Of a stretch of 64,000 bases of DNA, positions 1-9,637 are shown piece after piece (within the stretch, counting starts at the first letter, position 1; every line of letters begins with the position of its first letter). The stretch is taken from the NCBI RefSeq assembly GCF_003574735.1, contig NZ_QORW01000006.1, positions 106,887-170,886 on the forward strand. The letters run 5' to 3'. The notes under the pieces were generated by a model, which saw only the letters and a list, made by a program, of their open reading frames with translations, did no database searches and was not told where the DNA came from. The stretch is from Dongia deserti (GTDB taxonomy: Bacteria; Pseudomonadota; Alphaproteobacteria; Dongiales; Dongiaceae). The translations under genes were made by a program, and so were the position numbers.

Positions 1-1221
1 GAGCCGCGCGATCTGGTCCGCCACCCAATCGTTCGGCAGTCGCCCTTTGATCAGGAACCGATAGAGCTGCAACAGAAGGCGCACATGCGCATCGGTCATC
101 AGCTTGCGGAAGTCCGGCACCTGGCAGACCTCCCACAACAGCGCGACGCGATCGCGACCGCGCGCCAGCTCCATGATCTCCGGATCGCGCGCCATGTGCT
201 GCAGCGATTGGTGATCCTCCGCCTCCTGCTGGCGGATGAGGCCCGGATACGGTGGGCGCGTCTCCAGGCTGCGCAGCAGATGATCGATCGATCGGAAATC
301 GAGATCGGCGCGCCGCCACATCAGATGCGTCAGCGGATCGACGCGGTGGTTCTCCACCGCATCGACGATCTCAGGATCCATCGGACCCACTTCGGCGGTG
401 GTGCCGAAGGTGCCGTCGCTCATGTGGCGTCCGGCGCGTCCAGCGATCTGGCTGATCTCCGCCTTGGTGAGAGGTCGCGCGACGCGCCCGTCGAACTTGC
501 GCAACGCCGCGAAGCACACGTGATTGACGTCCATGTTGAGGCCCATGCCGATGGCATCGGTCGCCACCAGGTAATCGACCTCGCCCGCCTGGTACATCTC
601 CACCTGCGCGTTGCGCGTGCGTGGCGAAAGCGCGCCCATGACGATCGCGGTGCCGCCGCGCTGTCGCCGGATCAGATCGGCGATCGCGTAGACCTCGGCC
701 GCAGAGAAGGCGACCACCGCGCTGCGCGACGGCAGGCGCGTGATCTTCTTCGGCCCGGCATAGCTGAGCGTCGAAAAGCGCGGCCGCTGGATGAACTCGG
801 TCTTGGGCACCAGGGCGCGGACCCAGCGGCTGATGGAGTCCGAGCCCATCACCATGGTCTCTTCGAGACCGCGCGCATGCAGCAGCCGGTCGGTGAAGAT
901 GTGGCCGCGCTCCGGGTCGGCGGCGAGCTGGATCTCGTCGATCGCGACGAAGGCGACCGGCCGCTCGACCGGCATCGATTCGACCGTGCAGACGAAGTAG
1001 CGTGCGCCGGGCGGAACGATCTTTTCCTCGCCGGTCACCAGCGCCACCTTGGCGGGGCCCTTCACCTTGACCAGGCGGTCGTAGTTTTCGCGCGCCAGCA
1101 GCCGCAGTGGGAATCCGATCATGCCGGAGCGGTGACCGATCAACCGCTCCATGGCCAAATAGGTCTTGCCGGTATTGGTAGGGCCGAGAACCGCGGTCAG
1201 CCGCGCTTCCGAGTCGCTCAT
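1..1221 (-). CDS. SUV3/MgpS-like ATP-dependent RNA helicase (C-terminus cut by window edge)
   Basis: Superfamily 2 helicase of the mitochondrial SUV3-like type that alphaproteobacteria carry; expected to unwind RNA using ATP. Visible motifs: Walker A GPTNTGKT at residues about 13-20, followed by a stretch ending FPLRLLARENYD; motif II DEIQ near residue 87; ATDAIGMGLNMD in the second RecA-like lobe; motif VI QIAGRAGRH. The ATG at 1221 opens MSDSEARLTAVLG directly before the Walker A loop, as is usual for this family. The frame is open to base 1, giving 407 codons without a stop, so the C-terminal part lies outside the window. It precedes no gene on its own strand here and lies 51 bp after trmB. 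The long plus-strand frame over the same bases is a GC-rich shadow. Family assignment is firm; substrate is inferred. Confidence 0.9.
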   Translation of the reverse strand, partial: MSDSEARLTAVLGPTNTGKTYLAMERLIGHRSGMIGFPLRLLARENYDRLVKVKGPAKVALVTGEEKIVPPGARYFVCTVESMPVERPVAFVAIDEIQLAADPERGHIFTDRLLHARGLEETMVMGSDSISRWVRALVPKTEFIQRPRFSTLSYAGPKKITRLPSRSAVVAFSAAEVYAIADLIRRQRGGTAIVMGALSPRTRNAQVEMYQAGEVDYLVATDAIGMGLNMDVNHVCFAALRKFDGRVARPLTKAEISQIAGRAGRHMSDGTFGTTAEVGPMDPEIVDAVENHRVDPLTHLMWRRADLDFRSIDHLLRSLETRPPYPGLIRQQEAEDHQSLQHMARDPEIMELARGRDRVALLWEVCQVPDFRKLMTDAHVRLLLQLYRFLIKGRLPNDWVADQIARL

Positions 1222-1272
1222 GATTTTTAGATTCTCGGGTCCCATCCGAGACAATTCAAGACCGGTTGGGGA

Positions 1273-1989
1273 CTAACGCCGCGTAAATCGCAGGAAGACG
1301 GGCCGGCGGCCCTCGCGCAAAGCCTTGGATTCATAGCGGGTTCCAGGCCAATCGGCCGGCCTCGCGCGCCAATCGCCCGGCGTCCGGGCGGTCCAGCGGA
1401 AGGCGGGGTGGCGGATCAGATGGGCGAGCACCCAGCCGATATAGATCGGATCATCGCTGGCGACCCGGAATTCGGCGCCCGGTTTCATGAGGCGCGCCAG
1501 CTGGTCCAGATTGGCGGGCTGGATGAAGCGCCGGTCGGCATGGCGCCGCTTCGGCCAAGGATCGGGGAACAGCAGAAAGACCCGGTCCAGTGACGCGTCC
1601 GGCAAGGCGTCCAGCAGATCGCGCGCGTCCTCCGGATAGACCCGCACGTTCGAGAGACCGAGCGACGAAACCTGGCTCAGCAGAGTCGCGATGCCGTTCA
1701 GGAAGACTTCGCAGCCGATCAGCCCGGCCTCCGGATGAGCACGCGCCTGCTCGGCGAGATGCTCGCCGCCGCCGAAACCGATCTCCAGCCACACTTGATC
1801 CGGCTTGTGCGGAAACAGCGCGCGCGGATCGAGCTTGCCTGATCCAGGCAAGTCGACAGCAAGGCGCGGCAGCAGCGTCTCGATCAGATGCTGCTGGCCC
1901 TTGCGCAGAGGGCGCCCCTTGCGGCGTCCATAGAAACGCCTGTTCTCAGAATCCCTGGCCTCCGGCATCGTCGTGCGATCCGGCTTCAT
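1273..1989 (-). CDS. trmB: tRNA (guanine-N7-)-methyltransferase TrmB
   Basis: Methylates N7 of G46 in the variable loop of tRNA using S-adenosylmethionine. The 238-residue length fits the family. The SAM-binding motif LEIGFGGGEHL lies near residue 70, and the hallmark LLFPDPWPKRRH motif with RRF after it is near residues 140-155. The basic N-terminus (FYGRRKGRPLRKGQQ) is typical of alphaproteobacterial TrmB. It lies 21 bp downstream of metK on the same strand, so methyl donor synthesis and a tRNA methylase are probably co-transcribed. Confident assignment. Confidence 0.96.
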   Translation of the reverse strand: MKPDRTTMPEARDSENRRFYGRRKGRPLRKGQQHLIETLLPRLAVDLPGSGKLDPRALFPHKPDQVWLEIGFGGGEHLAEQARAHPEAGLIGCEVFLNGIATLLSQVSSLGLSNVRVYPEDARDLLDALPDASLDRVFLLFPDPWPKRRHADRRFIQPANLDQLARLMKPGAEFRVASDDPIYIGWVLAHLIRHPAFRWTARTPGDWRARPADWPGTRYESKALREGRRPVFLRFTRR

Positions 1990-2010
1990 CAGCGCAAAAA
2001 AGAAACGCGG

Positions 2011-3198
2011 CTAGTTGAACGCGGCCTGCAGCCCAGCGACGAGGTCGAGCTTCTCCCACGAGAAGCCGCCGTCGGCCTCCGGCTCGTGTCCGAAGTGGCC
2101 GTACGCCGCCGTGCGCCCATAGATCGGCCGGTTGAGCTTCAGGTGCTGGCGGATGCCGCGCGGGCTCAAGTCCATCATCTCGGTCAGGACCTTGATGAGC
2201 TTTTCCTCATCGACCTTGCCGGTGCCGTAGGTGTTCACATAGACCGACAGCGGCTTGGAGACCCCTATCGCGTAGGACAGCTGGATGGTGCATTTGTCGG
2301 CCAGCTTCGCGCCCACCACGTTCTTCGCCAGATAGCGGGCGGCGTAGGCGGCCGAACGGTCGACCTTAGTGGGATCCTTGCCGGAGAAGGCGCCGCCGCC
2401 ATGCGGGGCCGCGCCGCCATAGGTGTCGACGATGATCTTGCGGCCGGTGAGGCCTGCATCACCGTCCGGCCCGCCAATCACGAAGCGGCCGGTCGGGTTC
2501 ACGTAGAATTCGTGCTCGGGGCACATCCAACCCTCGGGCAGCACCTGCTTCACGTAGGGCCGCACAATCTCGCGCACCGCGGCCTGATCGAGGTTTTCGG
2601 CGTGCTGCGTGGAAACGACGACCGAGGTCGCCTTCACTGGCTTGCCGTTCTCGTACAGCAACGTCACCTGGCTCTTGGCATCGGGGCCGAGGCCCGGTTC
2701 CGCGCCGGAGCGGCGCGCCTCGGACAGGAGCTTCAGGATGCGATGAGCAAAGTAGATCGGCGCCGGCATCAGGTGCTCGGTCTCGTTCACCGCATGGCCG
2801 AACATGATGCCCTGATCGCCGGCGCCTTCATCCTTGTTGCCGGCGGCGTCGACGCCCTGAGCGATGTCCACGGACTGCGCGTGCACAAAGCAATCGATCT
2901 CGGCGGTCTTCCAGCTGAAGCCGGCCTGATCGTAGCCGATGTCCTTGATGGCGTTGCGTGCGCATTCCCTCATCACATCATGGGTGACGCTCCTGGGCCC
3001 GCGCACCTCGCCGGCCAGGACCACGCGATTGGTGGTGCAGAGAGTCTCGACCGCGACTCGCGATTCGGGATCGGCGGCCAGGAATGCATCGACGATGCTG
3101 TCTGAAATGCGATCGCAGACCTTGTCCGGATGGCCCTCGGAAACGCTCTCGCTGGTGAACAGATAAGATTTCTTGGACAAGGTTCGCCCCTCAGACAC
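2011..3198 (-). CDS. metK: S-adenosylmethionine synthetase MetK
   Basis: Makes S-adenosylmethionine from methionine and ATP in the cytoplasm. Near the N-terminus is the ATP-site sequence [23 protein letters not shown] is present as [13 protein letters not shown], and the glycine-rich [16 protein letters not shown] loop carries the phosphate-binding residues. Length (about 390 residues) is normal. The extent given uses a GTG at 3198, but TTG at 3180 is the better start: it opens [10 protein letters not shown], where most homologues begin, and GAGGGG stands 8 bases before it. No known SAM riboswitch consensus is visible upstream; a sigma-70-like promoter is. Confidence 0.97.
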   Translation of the reverse strand: MSEGRTLSKKSYLFTSESVSEGHPDKVCDRISDSIVDAFLAADPESRVAVETLCTTNRVVLAGEVRGPRSVTHDVMRECARNAIKDIGYDQAGFSWKTAEIDCFVHAQSVDIAQGVDAAGNKDEGAGDQGIMFGHAVNETEHLMPAPIYFAHRILKLLSEARRSGAEPGLGPDAKSQVTLLYENGKPVKATSVVVSTQHAENLDQAAVREIVRPYVKQVLPEGWMCPEHEFYVNPTGRFVIGGPDGDAGLTGRKIIVDTYGGAAPHGGGAFSGKDPTKVDRSAAYAARYLAKNVVGAKLADKCTIQLSYAIGVSKPLSVYVNTYGTGKVDEEKLIKVLTEMMDLSPRGIRQHLKLNRPIYGRTAAYGHFGHEPEADGGFSWEKLDLVAGLQAAFN

Positions 3199-3270
3199 TC
3201 AACAGGATATCGCAGCAAAACAACACGCCGGACTGGCCCGTTTGGCGAGCCCGGCGCGTCGGGTGGCGGG

Positions 3271-3299
3271 ATATTGGTTGAGCAAGACCGGCCGGTCAA
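3271..3299 (-). promoter_or_regulatory. predicted sigma-70-type promoter for metK
   Basis: Read on the minus strand, TTGACC (3299-3294) is followed after exactly 17 bases by CAATAT (3276-3271), close to the TTGACA-N17-TATAAT consensus and about 90 bases before the TTG start of metK. The -35 overlaps a perfect 12-bp palindrome GACCGGCCGGTC (3286-3297), a candidate operator. A 12-bp direct repeat GGTTGAGCAAGA occurs at 3276-3287 and 3305-3316. Position and spacing are seen; function is inferred. Confidence 0.45.
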
Positions 3300-3337
3300 G
3301 CGCCGGTTGAGCAAGAATTACTCGCCGGCGGTGTTAA

Positions 3338-3841
3338 TTAGTCCTCGTCGTCGCGATAAGACTTTGCGATCGATTTGGTCAGCTCGAAGATGCGCTTGCG
3401 AACCGCCGGATCGCCGATCTTGTAGTAGGCGCGCACCAGTTCCAGCGTCTCGCGCTTGGCCATCGGATCCGGCTCATAATCGGGTGCGGGCGGATGGGCC
3501 AAGCCCATCAGCTTCGACGGCGTCTTGTCCTGCACACCGGGCGCCATGTCCTCGAAGAAATAGGAGACCGGAACGTCCAGGACACGCGCCAAATCGTACA
3601 GGCGGCTGGAGCCCACGCGATTCGCGCCACGCTCGTATTTCTGCACCTGCTGAAAGGTGAGGCCGATCGCTTCGGCAAGCCGCTCCTGGCTCATCCCCAA
3701 CAGCGTCCGACGCAGCCGGATGCGGCTGCCGACATGAACGTCAATGGGATTGGGGAAGCCTTTGCTGGCCATGCGGCCGGACGATTTGCGTGGTCGCGCC
3801 ATTTTCCTGGATTCTCTTGGTTCATTTCTAAGGGATTGCAT
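3338..3841 (-). CDS. XRE/Cro-CI family transcriptional regulator
   Basis: DNA-binding regulator with an N-terminal helix-turn-helix of the lambda Cro/CI type: VGSRIRLRRTLLGMSQERLAEAIGLTFQQVQKYERGANRV, about residues 37-76, followed by RLYDLARVLDVPVSYFFED. The C-terminal 60 residues are a short acidic, charged tail without a recognised sensor domain. This gene between lnt and metK is part of a gene order conserved in alphaproteobacteria. The target is unknown; the neighbours suggest SAM or methionine genes, but that is only inference. The ATG at 3802 (MARPRKSSG, preceded by AGGA) may be the true start, which would remove 13 residues. Confidence 0.9.
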   Translation of the reverse strand: MQSLRNEPRESRKMARPRKSSGRMASKGFPNPIDVHVGSRIRLRRTLLGMSQERLAEAIGLTFQQVQKYERGANRVGSSRLYDLARVLDVPVSYFFEDMAPGVQDKTPSKLMGLAHPPAPDYEPDPMAKRETLELVRAYYKIGDPAVRKRIFELTKSIAKSYRDDED

Positions 3842-3960
3842 CGCTTATATTCTCGCTTTTTCCAGACTTAACAACCCACCACAAGTATAGGAGGTCGGTT
3901 GCATCGGATGGTCGCGCTCGGGTGGCGGTCACGCAACAGGTTCTCGAACGGGCGGGTCTG

Positions 3961-5577
3961 TCAGACCCTGTGCCGATTTGCGCGCATGGTCAAGCCGACC
4001 CCCGCCGCCAGCGCCACGAAGATGAGCACGACCGAGAGCAATAGTCCGATGCGCGCAAAGACTGTGGGGGCAAGCGGTGCTGGCAGCAACACATCAAGTG
4101 CCCCCTCGGTTCCCAAGGAAAGCGCAGCGGTGACACGACCGAACGGGTCGATCATGCCGGTGATGCCGGTGTTGGCGGCACGTGCCAGCGGCAGACCTTC
4201 CTCCACCGCGCGGAAGCGCGCGCTCGCGAAGTGCTGATATGGTCCCGGCGAACGGCCGAACCATCCGTCATTGGTCACGTTCAGCAGCCAAGCCGGCCGA
4301 TCGGCAGGATCGAGAACCGCGCCGGGAAATATGACCTCGTAGCAGATAAGGGGACTGAAGGGCGGCAAGCCAGGCGCGCGCACAGTCACCGGTCCGGGCC
4401 CAGCAGAGAAATCGCCGGCACCAGCCGTCAGTTTGGTGATGAAAGGGCCGAGGATGTCGCGCATCGGCACATACTCGCCGAGCGGAACCAGATGGAACTT
4501 GTCGGCCGTGGCGACGATCTCAGCCTGCGGATCGATGACCGCGAGCGAATTCCAATAGAGGTCCGGCTCGCCCTGCGGCGGATCGCCGCGCAGAGTGCCG
4601 GTGATAAGCACGCCGTCCGGCGGCGCGGCCGCGGCGACATAGCGGCGCCAATCCTCGCTGCGATCCAGGAAGAGGGTGGCCGCCGTCTCCGGCCAGATGA
4701 CGGCTTGCACCTTTTCGATCCCCGGCGTCATCACGCTGAGCCGAAGATGCTGCGCGATGTCCCGATCGCGATGCGCGCCGGTCAGCTTCTCCCACTGATC
4801 GATGTTGCCCTGGACTAGGCGCAGCGTGACCGGCTTGTAGTCCGCGGGGGTTGCCCAGGTCATGCCCAGCCGAAATGACCCGTAGCCATAAAGCGCAGCC
4901 AGTAGGACTGCACTGGCGACCGCGGCGCGGATAGTGACACTGCGGCTGCCGCGTCCCATCAGCGACAGAAGGCCGGCCAGCAGAACCGTGAAGAAGCTCA
5001 GGCCCCACGCCCCCCACAATGCGGCCGACTGCATCATCGGCGCGTCGAAGCTCCAGACGTAGGCGGCGAGATTCCAGGGAAAGCCCGTGAGGAGATGTCC
5101 GCGCAGCCACTCGGCGATAGTCCAGGCCGCCGCCAGCAGCAGCACGCGTGCGAGCGCCGGCGCGTTGCGATGCCACGAAGCCGCGACCGCAAGCGCCGGA
5201 TATACGGCCATATAGGCGGCCAGGCCGGCGATCACCGGCGGCACCATCCAGCCGAAGCGCACCGGGTCGATCAGGAAGGAATTGGCGATCCAGAAGAACC
5301 CGGCGAGGCAATGACCGAAGCCCCACCACCAGCCGGCCGCAAATGCCGACCGGCGACTATCGGTGATTTCCGCCGTCCAGATCAGCGCAACCAGACCGAC
5401 GGCGAAGAGCGGCAGAGCGTTAACCGGCGCAAAGGCAAGCGCGGCGATCGCGCCGAAGATCATCAGGATCAGCCGCTGCGCCCATTGCCCGCGACGCTGG
5501 TACCACGCCTGGTAGCGGCCGGCGAAGCCCGAAGCGGCGGCGCCCTGCGGGGTGTCTCTCAACGCGATGGCCGGCAT
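3961..5577 (-). CDS. lnt: apolipoprotein N-acyltransferase Lnt
   Basis: Inner-membrane enzyme that adds the third acyl chain to the N-terminal cysteine of lipoproteins, so they can reach the outer membrane. The N-terminal half has about six hydrophobic segments (residues 35-220). The C-terminal half is a nitrilase-like domain with the Glu-Lys-Cys triad visible: E in VIWPETAATLF, K in ADKFHLVPLGEYVP, C in LICYEVIFPG. Length of 538 is typical. Its ATG overlaps the TAA of the preceding corC-like gene (TAATG), so the two are translationally coupled. At least two lipoprotein precursors are visible in this window (23136, 63438). Confidence 0.95.
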   Translation of the reverse strand: MPAIALRDTPQGAAASGFAGRYQAWYQRRGQWAQRLILMIFGAIAALAFAPVNALPLFAVGLVALIWTAEITDSRRSAFAAGWWWGFGHCLAGFFWIANSFLIDPVRFGWMVPPVIAGLAAYMAVYPALAVAASWHRNAPALARVLLLAAAWTIAEWLRGHLLTGFPWNLAAYVWSFDAPMMQSAALWGAWGLSFFTVLLAGLLSLMGRGSRSVTIRAAVASAVLLAALYGYGSFRLGMTWATPADYKPVTLRLVQGNIDQWEKLTGAHRDRDIAQHLRLSVMTPGIEKVQAVIWPETAATLFLDRSEDWRRYVAAAAPPDGVLITGTLRGDPPQGEPDLYWNSLAVIDPQAEIVATADKFHLVPLGEYVPMRDILGPFITKLTAGAGDFSAGPGPVTVRAPGLPPFSPLICYEVIFPGAVLDPADRPAWLLNVTNDGWFGRSPGPYQHFASARFRAVEEGLPLARAANTGITGMIDPFGRVTAALSLGTEGALDVLLPAPLAPTVFARIGLLLSVVLIFVALAAGVGLTMRANRHRV

Positions 5578-6458
5578 TACGCGCGCTCGGCCGCTTCGAC
5601 CGGCTTGACGTTGCGGACGCGCAGGCGCTTGATCCGGCGCGGATCGGCGTCGATCACTTCAAAGGCGATGCCCGAAGAATGCGTCACCAATTCGCCGCGC
5701 GAGGGCACCCGGTCGGTGAGCGACATGACCAGTCCGCCCAGCGTATCGATATCGTGCTCTCGCTCCTCCTCCGTCAGCACCGGGCCCACGCGCTCCTCGA
5801 ACTCTTCGATGGTCGTGCGTGCATCGGCGAGCCAGGTACCGTCCGGGCGCTGCACCAGGCTGGGCCCGCGCACCACATCGTGCTCGTCTTCGATTTCGCC
5901 GATCACCTCTTCGACCAGGTCCTCGATGGTGACGAGGCCATCGATGCCGCCGAACTCGTCGACTACCAGCGCGATATGGGCGCGCGACAGGCGCATCTGC
6001 AGCAGGAGATCGAGCACGCGGATGGACGGCGCCACGAACATCGGCGCGCGCATGATCTTGGCAAGCTGGAAACTCTCCGGATCGAAGATGTAGGGCAATA
6101 CATCCTTGATGTGGACGATGCCGACGATCTCGTCGAGATTGTTGCGATAGATCGGCACGCGCGAATGTCCATGTTCGCGCACCACCTGTATGAGGCCGCG
6201 GAAATCGATGTCTTCCGGCGCAGCGCGGATATCGACCCGCGGCGTCATCACGTCATGGGCGGTCTTCTCGCCCAGCTTCAGGATGTTCAGCAGCAGCGAG
6301 GACTCGCCGATTGCCTGCTGGTCGGCGTCCGTCTCGCTCTCTTCGATGAATTCCTCGATCGCTTCGCGCAACGCGGCTTCGCTGTCGCGGCGCCTCAGGA
6401 ATCGGAAGAGGCTGCGCAATCCCTTCTTTTGTCTTTCTTCGGCAGAGAGTTCGCTCAT
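5577..6458 (-). CDS. CorC/HlyC-type CBS-pair protein (hemolysin C homologue)
   Basis: Cytoplasmic protein with two CBS repeats (about residues 65-190: VMTPRVDIRAAPED, then VLDLLLQMRLSRAHIALVVDEFGGIDGLVTIEDLVEEVIGEIEDEHD) and a C-terminal CorC_HlyC domain. It lacks the DUF21 membrane domain of the longer relatives. Related proteins are linked to Mg2+/Co2+ efflux; the exact role in alphaproteobacteria is not settled. Coupled at both ends: its ATG overlaps the ybeY stop by 4 bases, and its stop overlaps the lnt start by one. The position between ybeY and lnt is conserved widely in proteobacteria. Confidence 0.9.
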   Translation of the reverse strand: MSELSAEERQKKGLRSLFRFLRRRDSEAALREAIEEFIEESETDADQQAIGESSLLLNILKLGEKTAHDVMTPRVDIRAAPEDIDFRGLIQVVREHGHSRVPIYRNNLDEIVGIVHIKDVLPYIFDPESFQLAKIMRAPMFVAPSIRVLDLLLQMRLSRAHIALVVDEFGGIDGLVTIEDLVEEVIGEIEDEHDVVRGPSLVQRPDGTWLADARTTIEEFEERVGPVLTEEEREHDIDTLGGLVMSLTDRVPSRGELVTHSSGIAFEVIDADPRRIKRLRVRNVKPVEAAERA

Positions 6459-6982
6459 CGGCGCAGCTCATACGGATTGGCAATGCCCATGCCGGCCAGC
6501 GCGGCAACTTCCAGCGCTTCCATTGTCTCGGCCGCTTTATCTTCCTCGTGATCGTAGCCAAGCAGATGCAGCACGCCATGCACCGCCAGGTGCGACAGGT
6601 GATGCGCGATGGTCTTGCGCTGCGCCTTGGCTTCCTGGACGATCACGCCGGAGGCCAGAATCACGTCACCCAGCAGCCAAGGCATGCCGGCCTTCGGACC
6701 CATGGCGCCAAGCTTGGCGGCATCGAGCGCTGCGAAGGAGAGCACGTTGGTCGGCTTGTCCTTGCCGCGATAGGCGCGGTTCAAGGAGCGCATCCGCTTG
6801 TCGTCGGTCAGCACGAAGGAGATTTCGTGTCCGACGCGCGAGCCCTTCCACCCGTCGGCTTTCGCCTCGGCCAGCGCGTCGCGCGCGGCCCGGCGCAACA
6901 GACGCGCCACCTCCGGCACCAGTTTGGTCCAGCTGGCATCTTCGATGGAGATCGCGATGGAGAGACGAGGTCGGTCCGCCAT
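6455..6982 (-). CDS. ybeY: endoribonuclease YbeY
   Basis: Zinc-dependent single-strand endoribonuclease acting in 16S rRNA 3'-end maturation and ribosome quality control. The metal-binding motif HGxxHxxGxxH appears as HGVLHLLGYDH near residues 133-143. The upstream NRAYRGKDKPTNVLSF block is also diagnostic. Length 175 fits alphaproteobacterial members. It lies 23 bp after phoH and overlaps the corC-like gene by 4 bases, forming the usual phoH-ybeY-corC-lnt operon. Confidence 0.95.
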   Translation of the reverse strand: MADRPRLSIAISIEDASWTKLVPEVARLLRRAARDALAEAKADGWKGSRVGHEISFVLTDDKRMRSLNRAYRGKDKPTNVLSFAALDAAKLGAMGPKAGMPWLLGDVILASGVIVQEAKAQRKTIAHHLSHLAVHGVLHLLGYDHEEDKAAETMEALEVAALAGMGIANPYELRR

Positions 6983-7005
6983 GTGAGAGCGCGTTCGAAC
7001 GGCGG

Positions 7006-8085
7006 TCAGCCGTCCGCCTCCTTGCTGTCTTCCTCCTTGCCGGACGACGCAGTGCTGGCAGCGGGCCGCCGCGATTTCTTGCGGTCGCGCGTATCGTAGG
7101 CACTCACGATCCTCGCAACGAGGTGATGGCGTACCACGTCTCTGTCCGAGAACCGGACAGTCCCGATGCCATCAACATGCTCGACCGCCTCGAGCGCGTC
7201 CTTGAGGCCCGACTTCTGGCCCGGCGGCAGGTCGATCTGGGTCAGATCGCCGGTCACTGCCATGCGCGAATTCTCGCCCAGGCGCGTCAGAAACATCTTC
7301 ATCTGCATGGGCGAGGTGTTCTGCGCCTCATCCAGGATGACGTACGAGTTCGCCAGGGTGCGGCCGCGCATGAAGGCGAGCGGCGCCACCTCGATCTCGC
7401 CAGTCGTCAGGCGCTTCATCACCTGGTCACCCGGCATCATATCGTGCAACGCGTCATAGAGCGGGCGCAGATAGGGGTCGACCTTTTCCCTGAGGTCGCC
7501 AGGCAGGAAGCCGAGACGTTCGCCCGCCTCGACCGCTGGCCGCGACAGGACGATCCGATCTACCGTGCCCTTCGCCAGCATGGCGACGGCCACTGCGACC
7601 GCCAGATAGGTCTTGCCCGTGCCGGCTGGGCCGATGCCGAAGACCAGTTCCTGATCATGCAGCATGCGGATGTAGCGCGCCTGCGCGGGCGAGCGCGGCG
7701 TGATCAGCCGCTTCTGGGTCTTGATCGCGGTGCCATCCTTGAGCGCGCCTGTGCCGAACAGGTTCAGTTCCGCGCCGTCATCGGTGCGCCCCTCATCCTC
7801 CTGCCGCGACAGGCGGATGGCGGCGTCGACGTCGTGCTTGTCCACCTCCTGGCCGCGCTTCAGGCGTTGATAGAGGCTGGTCAGGATCTGCCGCGCGACC
7901 GTGACGCTGTCCTCGGCGCCGGAGATGATGAGCTGATTGCCGCGGGAGACCATGGAGACGCCTAGCTCCCGCTCCAGTCGCGCCAGATGCTGGTCGTGCT
8001 CCCCGAACAGCAATGGCAATAGCCGGTTATCGTCGAATTGCAGATGGACCGGCGGGGCGACGTGACCGAGGGGATGAAAGCTCAA
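7006..8085 (-). CDS. ybeZ: PhoH family ATPase (YbeZ)
   Basis: P-loop ATPase of the PhoH family, an RNA-associated partner of YbeY in ribosome maturation. Walker A is [16 protein letters not shown] near residues 155-170. The family block [17 protein letters not shown] follows, and the Walker B region is [22 protein letters not shown] with GDLTQIDLP. An N-terminal KH-like region (residues 20-80) precedes it. The lysine- and acid-rich C-terminal tail ([21 protein letters not shown]) is longer than in enteric homologues. Its start overlaps the stop of miaB by 4 bases. Confidence 0.93.
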   Translation of the reverse strand: MSFHPLGHVAPPVHLQFDDNRLLPLLFGEHDQHLARLERELGVSMVSRGNQLIISGAEDSVTVARQILTSLYQRLKRGQEVDKHDVDAAIRLSRQEDEGRTDDGAELNLFGTGALKDGTAIKTQKRLITPRSPAQARYIRMLHDQELVFGIGPAGTGKTYLAVAVAVAMLAKGTVDRIVLSRPAVEAGERLGFLPGDLREKVDPYLRPLYDALHDMMPGDQVMKRLTTGEIEVAPLAFMRGRTLANSYVILDEAQNTSPMQMKMFLTRLGENSRMAVTGDLTQIDLPPGQKSGLKDALEAVEHVDGIGTVRFSDRDVVRHHLVARIVSAYDTRDRKKSRRPAASTASSGKEEDSKEADG

Positions 8086-9503
8086 GCAACGGCCTCTTGC
8101 AGGGTCTCGCGGTTGGAACGGTTTGGTTTGTGTTCGGATGGGACGCGGCTGCCGGACAGGCTGAAATGGCCGATATCCTCGATCCTCAAATCGACAACAG
8201 TGCCGATTTCGGATTGATCCGCGGGCGCGTGCACGGCCTGCAGATAGGGAGAGCGGCCGACCAGTTGGCCTTCGTGCCGCCCTGGCTTTTCGAGCAAGAC
8301 CGGCAGGACGCGGCCGACCATGGCGCGGTTGAAGGCAACCTGCTGCGCGTTCAACACGGCCTGCAGGCGCTGTAGCCGCTCGTCCTTCACGTCCTCCGGA
8401 ACCTGGTTCTCCATGGCCGCGCCCGGCGTGCCGGGGCGGATGCTGTATTTGAACGAGAAGGCCTGGGCAAAACCGATCTCTTCCACCAGCTTCAAGGTCG
8501 CTGCGAAATCAGCCTCGCTCTCGCCGGGGAAGCCGACGATGAAATCGGACGATAGGGCAAGGTCCGGCCGCGCCGCGCGCAGGCGCTCGATGATCTCGTA
8601 ATAGCGGCGCGCCTCGTGCTGACGGTTCATTGCTTCCAGCACGCGGTCGGATCCGGACTGCACCGGCAGATGGAGGAATGGCATCAGCTGCGGCACCCCG
8701 GCGTGGGCCGCGATCAAATCGTCATCCATGTCGCGCGGATGGGACGTCGTGTAACGGATGCGCAGCAAGCCGTCGACCGCATCGGCCAAGTGCCGCACAA
8801 GGCGACCCAAGTCCCATTCGCCGCCGTTCGGCGCTTCGCCGTGATAGGCGTTGACGTTCTGGCCCAGCAGTGTGATTTCGCGGGCACCCGCGGCGACCAG
8901 GGCGCGCGCTTCGTCGACGATTTGGGTGACCGGCCGGGAGAATTCCGCGCCGCGCGTATAGGGCACCACGCAGAAGGTGCAGAACTTATCGCACCCTTCC
9001 TGGATCGCGAGGAACGCGGAGACAGCCTGATCAGGTGCCGGTGCCGGCAAATGATCGAACTTCGATTCCGGCGGAAAGTCGGTGTCGAGCACGCCGGCGC
9101 CGCGCCGCTTCTTGCCGTCCTTCAGGCTGCGGGCGCGGGTCGCGCGCGCCACCATCTCCGGCAGGCGGTGATAGGTCTGCGGGCCGAGCACGATGTCGAC
9201 CTCTGGGGCTCGCCGCAAAATCTCCGCACCTTCCGCCTGCGCGACGCAGCCGGCGACCGCGATGATCATGTCGGCGCCCGCTTCGCGCCGTTCGGCGCGT
9301 GTCCGGCGCAAACGGCCAAGCTCGGAGAACACTTTCTCGGAAGCCTTTTCGCGGATGTGGCAGGTGTTGAGGATGACCATGTCGGCATCAGCCGGCGTTT
9401 CAGCCGTGCCATAGCCAAGGGGCGCCAGGACGTCCGCCATGCGGGCGGAATCATAGACATTCATCTGGCAGCCGTAGGTCTTGATATAAAGCTTCTTCGC
9501 CAA
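8082..9503 (-). CDS. miaB: tRNA-2-methylthio-N6-dimethylallyladenosine synthase MiaB
   Basis: Radical-SAM methylthiotransferase that converts i6A37 of tRNAs to ms2i6A37. The N-terminal UPF0004 domain holds the three cysteines of the auxiliary cluster ([30 protein letters not shown]). The radical-SAM motif CxxxCxxC appears as [18 protein letters not shown]-terminal TRAM-like region ends near residue 450. Length 473 is normal. It heads the miaB-phoH-ybeY-corC-lnt run. A gap of 134 bp separates it from the acyltransferase upstream. Confidence 0.96.
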   Translation of the reverse strand: MAKKLYIKTYGCQMNVYDSARMADVLAPLGYGTAETPADADMVILNTCHIREKASEKVFSELGRLRRTRAERREAGADMIIAVAGCVAQAEGAEILRRAPEVDIVLGPQTYHRLPEMVARATRARSLKDGKKRRGAGVLDTDFPPESKFDHLPAPAPDQAVSAFLAIQEGCDKFCTFCVVPYTRGAEFSRPVTQIVDEARALVAAGAREITLLGQNVNAYHGEAPNGGEWDLGRLVRHLADAVDGLLRIRYTTSHPRDMDDDLIAAHAGVPQLMPFLHLPVQSGSDRVLEAMNRQHEARRYYEIIERLRAARPDLALSSDFIVGFPGESEADFAATLKLVEEIGFAQAFSFKYSIRPGTPGAAMENQVPEDVKDERLQRLQAVLNAQQVAFNRAMVGRVLPVLLEKPGRHEGQLVGRSPYLQAVHAPADQSEIGTVVDLRIEDIGHFSLSGSRVPSEHKPNRSNRETLQEAVA

Positions 9504-9637
9504 TGCCGTTTACGACCGGCCGTCAGGTCCGGCCTTGCTCGCTCCATGTGGGTGATTGCCCGTTGCCACTCTAACATGGCGCGGGGCGTCTCCTGTACTC
9601 GATTTGCTGAGTTCCGCCAAGTTGGCTTAAGTAACTG

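Noticed and set aside
85-1230. Long plus-strand open frame (381 codons)
   Set aside because: It is antisense to a helicase whose motifs GPTNTGKT, DEIQ and QIAGRAGR are unmistakable; the plus-strand peptide is rich in Arg, His and Ala, as GC-rich shadows are.
3199-3337. SAM riboswitch before metK
   Set aside because: Neither the SAM-II, SAM/SAH nor SAM-V conserved core could be aligned to the leader.
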